A stretch of 26,616 bases of DNA from the NCBI GenBank assembly GCA_964388965.1, contig CAYMCP010000051.1, forward strand, positions 1 through 26,616. The letters are read 5' to 3'. The notes under the pieces were generated by a model, which worked only from the letters and a program-made list of their open reading frames with translations, made no database searches and was not told the DNA's origin. The stretch comes from Albibeggiatoa sp964388965 (GTDB lineage: Bacteria; Pseudomonadota; Gammaproteobacteria; Beggiatoales; Beggiatoaceae). Of this stretch, positions 6,239 through 15,100 are shown piece by piece. Both the position numbers and the translations under genes were made by a program. Position 1 is the stretch's first letter. Each line of letters begins with the position of its first letter.

Positions 6239-9200
6239 ATGCCTATTTTTTCTGATATGACCGCTGAATATGTTTCAATTTACGCTATCTTGGAACAACG
6301 TGTGGTAGATTCTCCGCGTGATCCTGCGTTATTTTGCCGCGAATTAGAATTTTCTTATACTGAACTATTGCAGCAGGTGGATAGACTTGCTAGTTACCTC
6401 AAGGCGAAGTATCCGATTAGAGGTGATCGGTGTGTAGGTGTGTATTTTCCCAAACAGCCATACGGAACGTTGCTTTGTGCTATTGCGCTCTCTAAACTAC
6501 AAACTAATATTCTTATTCTCGGTGACACAGAGCTAACCGCAGAAATGCACTCTCAAGTTTCGTTTGTGTTAGCATCAGAACATATTGAAACAAAGCACGT
6601 TCCTATACACATTGTTGATCTTGATTTGGATTTGCCAGACCCTATTGAAGATGAATTAGATGATACTGCGATAAATAACAATATATTTGTAATAGGTTGC
6701 GTTGCCGAACAGTCGTATTACATAAATGTTCAAAATATTGTTTTAACTTCTCAACAGCTTATTAGTAATTGTAATATAACTTCATCTTGTAGAATTTTAC
6801 ATTACACGCCATTATATCATCCACGCGCTTGGCTCGATATACTGCTTGCATTTTTGTCTGGTGCGAGTTTGTTTATGGGTAGAGACCTTAGTCTCGGTCC
6901 CGCCTTAATGCAATTTATTCAAACAAATAAAATAGATACATTAGTCTTACCTGCACAAATATTAAATACCTTACCACCTCAAGCACTACCTAATTTATCT
7001 ACCATCGTCGCCGACGATTTTTCACAAGCACATCTACTAGCGCAGTGGAAACCGTTTGTTAAAAATATATATTTCCTACATAAACATCAACTAAGTAGAA
7101 TTTATATTTCAATTACTGATTGTCAGCAGCTTCCTGTTTTTGATATTGGGAAACCCATTGTTGGAATCCAGTTTTTACAAAAAAACTCTATTTTAGAAGT
7201 AAAAGGTTTATGCACACCTTCGATGCCATTTGGTCAAAGTTTTAGCAAAGATATATTCTATCCTACCGATTATAATTTGCAAAAAACTGAAATTGTAGGC
7301 CTAGTTTCACAACAAGCTTATGCAGTAGACCTATGGGAAATCAAACAAATTTTATTAATTTATCCACAGATGCAAAATGTAGAGATAATGTTAAATCAAG
7401 AAACACTATTTATTTATTTTGTATCTCAGCAGACTATTCCTAAAACCAAACTTGAGTATTTTTTACAGCAGAATTTGCCGCAACTTTACAAACAAAATTT
7501 GACTATTGAGCTTATTCCTATTCATGCTTTCCCACTTACAAAAACTGGTGAGCTGGATTATCGAGCACTAGAAAATCTGAGTATTCAACGCCAATTTATT
7601 ACTTTATGTAAAAATATACTAGAAACGGATAATATTACTTCCAAAGACGACTTTATTGCTTCAGGAGGGGATTCTATTCGTGCAACTCAAATTGCCTCCA
7701 CAGTAAAAGAAAAATTTCACGTCGAACTAAAAATAACAGATTTATTAACGAGTCGCTCGTTTGAATCGTTGGCTCAGAAGATAAAGCCAACCAATCAAGT
7801 TAGTAAAACAACTTTTGAAAAAATTAGTTCAGATACTCTAACACCACTATCTCATACGCAGCAGCAAATTTGGCTAGTATGTCACCAAATACCAGATATT
7901 CCAGTCTACAACGAACCTATCAGTATTATGTTGAATGCCGACGTAGACATTATTGCTTTAGAAAAAAGTATTCAACTAATTGTACAACGTCATTCTGTTT
8001 TACGCACTGTATTTACTATAAAACATGCGCAGCCTGTACAGAAAATATCAAATTTAACAAAAGTAAATTTAAAAATTAAATGCTTGTCTAATCTTAAATT
8101 AAAAGAACAACAAACCACGTATTTATCTCTCGCCCATAAGCAAGCGGTTAAATCATTTGACTTAGCGTCGGATTTGCTATTGCGTGCCACACTTTTTCAG
8201 TTCAATGAAACAAAAAATATATTGCTATTGACTATCCATCATCTAGTTATTGATGGTTTGTCTATTTATCAAACTTTATTACATGAATTACACACCTGTT
8301 ACAATGCGTTTTTAAATAATCAGCAGCCAAAATTACCGTTGCTTACTGCGCAATATATTGACTTTGCGTTATGGCAGCAGCAACAAACAATATCAGACCA
8401 ACAACGTAATTATTGGCATAAGCAATTAAGTAATTTAACGTTTTTACAGTTACCAACTGATTTTACCTATCCAAAACAAAGGAATTATCAAGGTAAAGTA
8501 CATTTTTTTCAGCTACCTAGTGCGTTAGCTAAACAAATCAAGCTATTTAGTCACGGGAACAATGTTACTTTATTCATGACTCTGATTGCTACGTTCTATG
8601 TTCTACTACACCGCTACACAGCTCAACAAGACATTGCTATCAGTACCGTTATTAATCAGCGTAACCATGCTGAATTAAGCAATTTGATCGGTTTATTCCT
8701 TAACACATTGATTTTACGAGTACAATTTGATGATAAAGCAGATTTCTTGACTTTATTAAAACAAGTAAAACAAGTCGCTTTGGAAGCTTATACACATCAA
8801 GATGTGTCTTTTAGCGAAATTTTGAAGTATTTGCGTACAACACAAAAAATTAGTCATAACCCTTTCAATGTAGCATTTGTGCTTGAGCCTATTGCGAGTA
8901 AGGTAGATGAAAACTGGTCTTGTAGTTTATTGGATGTGCACACTGGTACAGCTAAATTTGATTTGACTTTACAGTTTGAAGACAGGGGGAATGAATTGGT
9001 AGGACGATTTGAATATCGTACTGATTTATTCAAGCCTTCCACGATACAACGTATGGCTGGACATTTTCAAACTTTACTAGAGACTGTAGTCAGTCACCCT
9101 AAAATCGCTGTTTGTAAATTACCCTTGTTGACCGAAGTAGAACGAAAACAATTTGAAATCTGGAATCAGACAAAATCCGATTTTCCACAGGATAAATGTA

Positions 9201-11023
9201 TTCACCAATTATTTGAGGAACAAGTTGAGCGTACACCGAATAATATCGCAGTTGTTTTTGAGCGGCAGCAATTAACCTACCTTGAATTAAATCAAAAAGC
9301 TAATCAATTAGCTCATTATTTAATCGAGATAGGTATACAACCTGAGATGTTAGTCGGTATCTGCATTAACCGTTCGCTCGAAATGGTCATTGGTTTGTTA
9401 GCGATTTTGAAAGCAGGTGGTGCTTATGTACCTTTAGACCCTCATTATCCACCAGAACGCCTCAATTTCATGATAGACGATGCACAGATTAAGGTGTTGT
9501 TATCCCAAAAAAATGTACTACCAAGATTACCGTTTATTTCAGAAAATACTACCATTTTAGCCGTTGAAGAATGGCATCAAGCTGCGCTGCACTCGACCAA
9601 TAATCCACAATCTACCGTCCAACCAAATAATCTTGCTTATGTGATTTATACGTCTGGCTCTACAGGTAAACCAAAAGGGGTTTTATTGGAACATAGGGGA
9701 NNNNNNNNNNNNNNNNNNNNNNNNNNNNNNNNNNNNNNNNNNNNNNNNNNNNNNNNNNNNNNNNNNNNNNNNNNNNNNNNNNNNNNNNNNNNNNNNNNNN
9801 CAATCGGACATCCAATTGCAAACACTAGATTGTATGTGTTAGACAAAAATCAACAACAACTTCCTGTCGGTCTTGTTGGCGAGCTGTATATCGGCGGTGC
9901 GGGTGTAGCGCGTGGTTATCTCAATCGTCCCGAATTAACGACTGAAAAATTTATCATTAACCCACTTTCAGGTGATGAAAATGACCGTTTATATCGTACT
10001 GGTGACTTAGTTCGATTTTTAGAAGATGGTCAATTAGAATTTGTCGGACGTATTGATAATCAAGTGAAAATCCGTGGTTTTAGAATCGAATTAGAAGAAA
10101 TTGCCACTGCATTAAAACAACATGATGACGTAAAAGATGCTGTCGTAGTCATTGAAGAGAATAAGCATAAACAACTTGTTGCCTATTTTGTACCTGAGCT
10201 GTCAACAAGACGTGTTCCATTTAAAACAACGTGTCAACTCAAATTTGATGATGGTTTGTCAATGGCGACGACAACAGAAAATATCTCTTGCTACGGCTTA
10301 GGTTTAGTTGGATTGCCTGTATCGTGCAGTTGTCGTGAACAACAATCATTAACCGTCCAATTTAGTTTACCCAATGTCAGGGAAGAGATTCACTTTGAAT
10401 TCAGAGCGCATGTTGTTTGGATTAAAGGTCATCGCATGGGCATCACATTTGAACAAACAAGCAATATTTTATGCGACTACATCGACCAACAAATAAGACA
10501 ACATCAAGATAAAGATGAGTTGCACCGTAATTCAACAACTTTACTACGCCAATATCTTACCGATAGATTGCCACATTACATGATTCCTTCTATTTTTGTG
10601 CTTTTGGAAAAAATGCCATTGACTCCAAATGGAAAAATAGATATGAAATCATTAAAAGAATATGAATGTAGTCGTTTGAATTTACAGCTATCATACATGC
10701 CTCCAAATAATCAGTTAGAACGCATTATTACAGAAGTTTGGCAGCAAGCCTTAAAATTAGATAAAATAGGTATCCATGAAAGCTTTTTTGATCTAGGTGG
10801 TGACTCATTGTTAGTCGTTAAAGTACAAGAGTTATTAGAGAAAAAATTAGAGCGAAAACTATCAACAACAGTTTTATTCCAATATCCTACCATCAGTGTA
10901 CTAGCACGTTATTTATCCGGTGAAGTGCCGGAAGATTTAGACCGTCCTCAACGCGAGTATCGTGTTGCTCAACGAAAAATTGCCCACCAAAGACGCAAAG
11001 AGCGTCATCATAAAAAGAAATGA
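6239..11023 (+). CDS. Non-ribosomal peptide synthetase (degenerate A)-T-C-A(PilZ insert)-T, with assembly gap
   Basis: This is a cytoplasmic multidomain peptide synthetase; its product is unknown. Domain order: an adenylation-like domain (about 15-445) lacking the usual A3 and A5 motifs and with Glu438 where the A10 lysine belongs; a carrier domain with the pantetheine serine Ser479 (GGDS); a condensation domain (about 530-960) with an intact HHLVIDG at 667-673; a second adenylation domain (from about 985) with TSGSTGKPKG at 1138-1147, YRTGDL, GRIDNQVKIRG and catalytic Lys1466; and a second carrier domain with Ser1523 (LGGDS). Residues about 1320-1410, between A8 and A9, resemble a PilZ domain. 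There is no thioesterase; the tail after about 1565 is very basic (RRKERHHKKK). Ns at 9701-9800 replace the end of A3 through A5, so substrate specificity cannot be read. No clear ribosome-binding site precedes the ATG at 6239. Confidence 0.93.
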   Translation: MPIFSDMTAEYVSIYAILEQRVVDSPRDPALFCRELEFSYTELLQQVDRLASYLKAKYPIRGDRCVGVYFPKQPYGTLLCAIALSKLQTNILILGDTELTAEMHSQVSFVLASEHIETKHVPIHIVDLDLDLPDPIEDELDDTAINNNIFVIGCVAEQSYYINVQNIVLTSQQLISNCNITSSCRILHYTPLYHPRAWLDILLAFLSGASLFMGRDLSLGPALMQFIQTNKIDTLVLPAQILNTLPPQALPNLSTIVADDFSQAHLLAQWKPFVKNIYFLHKHQLSRIYISITDCQQLPVFDIGKPIVGIQFLQKNSILEVKGLCTPSMPFGQSFSKDIFYPTDYNLQKTEIVGLVSQQAYAVDLWEIKQILLIYPQMQNVEIMLNQETLFIYFVSQQTIPKTKLEYFLQQNLPQLYKQNLTIELIPIHAFPLTKTGELDYRALENLSIQRQFITLCKNILETDNITSKDDFIASGGDSIRATQIASTVKEKFHVELKITDLLTSRSFESLAQKIKPTNQVSKTTFEKISSDTLTPLSHTQQQIWLVCHQIPDIPVYNEPISIMLNADVDIIALEKSIQLIVQRHSVLRTVFTIKHAQPVQKISNLTKVNLKIKCLSNLKLKEQQTTYLSLAHKQAVKSFDLASDLLLRATLFQFNETKNILLLTIHHLVIDGLSIYQTLLHELHTCYNAFLNNQQPKLPLLTAQYIDFALWQQQQTISDQQRNYWHKQLSNLTFLQLPTDFTYPKQRNYQGKVHFFQLPSALAKQIKLFSHGNNVTLFMTLIATFYVLLHRYTAQQDIAISTVINQRNHAELSNLIGLFLNTLILRVQFDDKADFLTLLKQVKQVALEAYTHQDVSFSEILKYLRTTQKISHNPFNVAFVLEPIASKVDENWSCSLLDVHTGTAKFDLTLQFEDRGNELVGRFEYRTDLFKPSTIQRMAGHFQTLLETVVSHPKIAVCKLPLLTEVERKQFEIWNQTKSDFPQDKCIHQLFEEQVERTPNNIAVVFERQQLTYLELNQKANQLAHYLIEIGIQPEMLVGICINRSLEMVIGLLAILKAGGAYVPLDPHYPPERLNFMIDDAQIKVLLSQKNVLPRLPFISENTTILAVEEWHQAALHSTNNPQSTVQPNNLAYVIYTSGSTGKPKGVLLEHRGXXXXXXXXXXXXXXXXXXXXXXXXXXXXXXXXXXIGHPIANTRLYVLDKNQQQLPVGLVGELYIGGAGVARGYLNRPELTTEKFIINPLSGDENDRLYRTGDLVRFLEDGQLEFVGRIDNQVKIRGFRIELEEIATALKQHDDVKDAVVVIEENKHKQLVAYFVPELSTRRVPFKTTCQLKFDDGLSMATTTENISCYGLGLVGLPVSCSCREQQSLTVQFSLPNVREEIHFEFRAHVVWIKGHRMGITFEQTSNILCDYIDQQIRQHQDKDELHRNSTTLLRQYLTDRLPHYMIPSIFVLLEKMPLTPNGKIDMKSLKEYECSRLNLQLSYMPPNNQLERIITEVWQQALKLDKIGIHESFFDLGGDSLLVVKVQELLEKKLERKLSTTVLFQYPTISVLARYLSGEVPEDLDRPQREYRVAQRKIAHQRRKERHHKKK
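9701..9800. other. Assembly gap (100 N) inside NRPS
   Basis: Exactly 100 undetermined bases, a common placeholder for gaps of unknown length. The frame is open and consistent on both sides. The missing part of an adenylation domain between HRG and IGHP is normally about 140-150 residues, so the true gap is probably near 430-450 bp. Confidence 0.95.
10200..10470 (+). other. Region encoding the PilZ-like insert in the NRPS
   Basis: This part of the NRPS gene encodes about 90 residues not expected in an adenylation domain. It has the PilZ plan: a basic entry TRRVPFK (Arg1324, Arg1325, Lys1329, where the family has RxxxR); the second binding motif [D/N]xSxxG present as N1348-I-S1350-C-Y-G1353; alternating hydrophobic beta strands (SLTVQFSL, FEFRAHVVW); the closing GITFEQ; and then a helix DYIDQQIRQ. 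The family binds cyclic-di-GMP. The Arg-to-Lys change leaves ligand binding uncertain. Confidence 0.75.
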
Positions 11024-11088
11024 TGTAATCAATTACCCGCTACTAAGCGTAACTCCAGCTATTTCAATAAGGTAGATTTAGCAGTTAT

Positions 11089-11994
11089 TTACGTCAAATT
11101 ACGGGTTAATTGATGCCATAAACTATTTTGTTTCCAGAATAATCTTAATTGCTTGCGTAAATTGAGAGGTAGAATTTGCGGTTGAATCGGTGTCCCTAAC
11201 GCTTCTTTGACAGCTCGATAGTACCACCGCCATTCACCTCCTTGCACCGCACGCACCAGACCAAAACACAAACGTGAAAAAATCATGTAACTGGCTTGAG
11301 GTAATGGAAAATAGCGGCGAATAATCCAAATTGTATTACGAGTTGGATAATATACCCTACGCCAATTACTACGATTAACTGGAGATTGACGATGAACTAC
11401 ACGACAAGTAGGATCATAATAAATCTGGTATTGTCGCTGCATAACCCTAATTGCAACTTCAATTTCATTTTGATATAGAAAAAATTCACCCGGATACCAA
11501 CCGATTTGTTCAAACAATTCGCGGCGAATAGCAAACCCACAACCTACAAAAGCAATCGAATGACTCGCCCTATCGGTCGCAGGCAGATGCCAAGAATGAA
11601 CAATTTCATGTTCAGCGTTTTCAATCCGACAAGCAACAACACCAATTTTGGGCTGCATGTCAAAATGTCGAATAATACGATTTAAAGTTTCCAAATCAAC
11701 AGGATGCGAATCATCATCTAATACAAAAATATATTCACCTTGCGCGATTTGAAAACCATGGTTATAACCCGCAATACCCGTATTCGTTGCTAGACAAATA
11801 ATTTTCAACCAAGATTGATTTTGGCTTTTTAAAAATGCTGCCGTGCCATCTTTAGAACCGTTATCTACAGCAATCACTTCAATATCAGTGCGTTGTAGAA
11901 TTAACTGCTGAAGATATTCAAGTGTAAAACGTGTTTCAGCAAGCCGATTAAAATTGAGAAAAACGATACTTAATTTAATTTTACTATTTTTCAT
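11089..11994 (-). CDS. Family 2 glycosyltransferase
   Basis: This 301-residue GT-A type glycosyltransferase probably transfers a sugar from a nucleotide-sugar donor onto a polysaccharide or lipid-linked acceptor at the cytoplasmic face. The first 100 residues give the family signature: SIVFLNFNR near the start, the nucleotide-binding VDNGSKDGT (D44), TNTGIAGYNHG, and the metal-binding triplet D93-D95 in FVLDDDSHP. FVGCGFAIRRELFEQIGWYPGEFFLYQNEIEVAIR at about 155-190 (quoted in part: GCGFAIRR and EFFLYQNEIE) is typical of rhamnosyltransferase-like GT2 enzymes. No long membrane anchor is evident. It converges on the NRPS across 65 bp with no clear terminator. The start ATG lacks a Shine-Dalgarno sequence. 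The acceptor cannot be told from sequence; a link to the NRPS product is only a possibility. Confidence 0.9.
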   Translation of the reverse strand: MKNSKIKLSIVFLNFNRLAETRFTLEYLQQLILQRTDIEVIAVDNGSKDGTAAFLKSQNQSWLKIICLATNTGIAGYNHGFQIAQGEYIFVLDDDSHPVDLETLNRIIRHFDMQPKIGVVACRIENAEHEIVHSWHLPATDRASHSIAFVGCGFAIRRELFEQIGWYPGEFFLYQNEIEVAIRVMQRQYQIYYDPTCRVVHRQSPVNRSNWRRVYYPTRNTIWIIRRYFPLPQASYMIFSRLCFGLVRAVQGGEWRWYYRAVKEALGTPIQPQILPLNLRKQLRLFWKQNSLWHQLTRNLT

Positions 11995-12061
11995 AATATT
12001 TCATAACTTGGGCAAAAAAACAAATTTTTAACATCCGCTTTTGAGTGCAAACCTAACAGAG

Positions 12062-12075
12062 GTATTTTAAAATAC
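12062..12075. promoter_or_regulatory. 14-bp perfect palindrome in divergent promoter region
   Basis: GTATTTTAAAATAC (12062-12075) is perfectly self-complementary. It sits between the divergent glycosyltransferase and hybrid kinase genes, about 50 bp upstream of the kinase -10. It could be an operator, but its AT-rich composition makes chance plausible. Confidence 0.3.
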
Positions 12076-12123
12076 AAGTTTTTTTAATCAAACCAATACA
12101 CTCATGTTATCCTAAGAAAAGAG

Positions 12124-12129
12124 TATAAT
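12124..12129 (+). promoter_or_regulatory. Probable -10 of hybrid kinase gene
   Basis: A perfect TATAAT at 12124-12129 lies about 30 bp before the ATG at 12161. No good -35 is visible 16-18 bp upstream. Confidence 0.4.
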
Positions 12130-12160
12130 TTTTCCTGTTAAGAACAGTTTATAGAAAATA

Positions 12161-15100
12161 ATGGCACTATCTTATCTAACCAATCGAATTTATTTATTAT
12201 TCATCAGCTTATCTTTATGTTTAGCCGTATTACTACTATGGCTAGACCATAACTATTCAAATCATATTCTTCGTGAACAAACTTTAGTTGCGCAATACAC
12301 AACTAAACACAGTGCGGAATCTATAAAAAAATTTCTTGCTGATAAAAAATACCTTATCGAGCTGACAATTGAACAGAATAAACCACTGTTAAAACAAATT
12401 TTACAAGGAAAAAACGATATTGCAGCCAAAAAGCAATTTTCACAACAATTATATCAATTTTTACCGCAAGCGATTGGTTATCTTATCGTTACAGATCGAG
12501 GTGTGATCAAAGCAGAAGACGGACAAAAAGCCTCCAGCGATGATTATACCAAGCAATTTAACACATTTCGCTCACGACATATCCATTTTCACTTGCACCA
12601 ATACGAACAATCTGATTTTTTTAATGTTTTACTTGAGATAGAACAAGGCATCTTATTGGTTATTTTTCCAGCACAAATTATTTTAGATAACTTACAATTT
12701 GCCTCACCTTATCAAAAATTATCATTAGTTACCTATCATAATGACAAAATTGAATATATTTTTTATAAAAATAAAGAACTTAATCTTACCCAAACAATAC
12801 TTGCACAATATACAATTGAATCAACACAGTGGAAAGTCGTTAGTACACTTGCTACAACACAATATTTGGATGAAAGAAAATATTTGATTTCATTAGACTA
12901 TTTAGGTATTTTCCTAAGTTTTTTCATACTTGGTAGCTTTTTGTCCTATCAAATTACTAAAATGGATGAGGAAAATCAAAAAATTGAATTAAAATTACGT
13001 GCTAAGGAAACCCAATTACAAGCTATTATTAACAGTTTACCCGTTATATTGTGGGTTGTAGATTGTAAAGGAATTATTACTTTTTCGCGTGGACAGGGTT
13101 TAATTAAATTAGATTTAAAACAAGATGAATTGGTTGGTAAGTCCATTTTTGCTTATTATCGGGAATTTCCAAATTTTTTAGCTAATGTGCAGCTTGCCCT
13201 CAATAATCAACGTGCTTGTAATACGATGAAATTAAACAAGTTACTAGATATTTTTGAAATCGTCTACGCACCATTACTTAACGATATGCAGCAAGTTGTT
13301 GGTGCATTGATTTTAGCTTCAGATATTACTAAACGCCAAGATATAGAGCAGCGTTTCTTCCAACAAGTGAGACGCAACAAAATGATTTTACAGAATTCTA
13401 TGGATGGATTTTGGATTTTAGATGAATATGGAAAATTAAAAGAAGTAAATGATGCTTTTTGTCAATTAACAGGTTATACCGTTCCTGAATTAGTTGGTTA
13501 TCAGCTTTGTAAATTAGATATTTGTCGATCTAAACAAGAAATCGAGCAGTTTTTAGCAAAATTGTTACAAAAAGGGCATTTGCGTACTGAAAGTTGTTTA
13601 CAGCATAAAGACGGACACAAAATTGATATTGAAGTCAGTAGTACATGTACTTATCCTGCCACACACGGCGAAACACAACCGTTATTGTTTAGTTTTATTC
13701 GAGATATTTCAGAGCGTAAACGTACTGAAGAACAATTACGCATTGCCAAAGAGGCTGCGGAATCCGCTAGTCAAGCTAAAAGTGAATTTCTCGCTACAAT
13801 GAGTCATGAAATCAGAACGCCTATGAATGGTGTCATTGGTACAACTGAATTATTAGGCAAAACTGCACTAAATAGTAAGCAACAACGTTATGTAGAGGTT
13901 ATTCGTCATTCAGGTGAAGCTTTATTAAATTTAATTGATGATATTTTAGATTTTTCTAAAATTGAAGCGAAAAAAATAGAATTGGAGTATTTACCGTTTG
14001 ATTTTGAAGAATTAGTAACTGAAATTATTAGTTTATTTAATATTACAATTCAACAAAAAGCATTGTCTTTTATCTGCCAGTTTCCAATGGGTATATCTTG
14101 TTTATTTTATGCTGATTCGGGACGTATTCGACAAATTTTAGTGAATTTATTAGGTAATGCAATTAAATTTACTAATGAAGGAGAAATTACTTTAATTATT
14201 AAAATCTTAGAGCAAAATGATAAACAAGCTATATTCCATATTGAAGTGCAAGACACAGGTATTGGCATGACCGAGCAAGATCAGAGCAATTTATTTCAAG
14301 CTTTTTCGCAAGCTGATAGTTCAACAACTCGCCGTTATGGCGGTACAGGTTTAGGTTTAGTGATTTCAAAACGTTTATTACAATTAATGGACGGTGAAAT
14401 AGGTGTGAGTAGCCAACAACAACAAGGTAGTCGTTTTTGGTTTACATTGCCCTTACAAAAAGCAGATATGTTATTAGACCGCCCCGCTTCTAAAACGATG
14501 GACGTATTAAAACAAAAACATATTTTACTTTTGGAGCAACATCCAGAAAATTTGAGTATTTTAGAATCTTATTTGCAAAATTGGCATATTCCAGTGCAAG
14601 CTACAGATACATTAGCACATTGTTATAGTTGTTTGTCCGAGTTTAATCAGCAGCAAATGCCTTTTGATATAATTATTATTGACTTTAAAATGTTAATTAA
14701 CGAAGGGTATTATGCTAAAATTTTGCAGCACATTAAACAAAAACAAGCAAATTATCCGATAAAGATCGTTATTAGCATAACAGATAATTTTACTATTCCT
14801 GAACAGTGGCAAATCGACGGTGTGCTGTATAAGCCCGTTTTACCACGTCAATTATTGGATTGTTTATTACAATTATTTGATTTAAAAGTGCAAGATACGA
14901 CTGAACAACAAGCATCGCTACAGACTGATTTTAGTCGATACCACATCTTGTTGGCAGAGGATAATAAAATCAATCAAGAGGTATTGTGTGAATTATTAAC
15001 ACAATTGGGTTGTGAAGTTTCAGTTGTCGAAAATGGTCGTGAGGCATTACAGGCAATGACGGAAACCCAATATGATTTGATATTTATGGATTGTCACATG

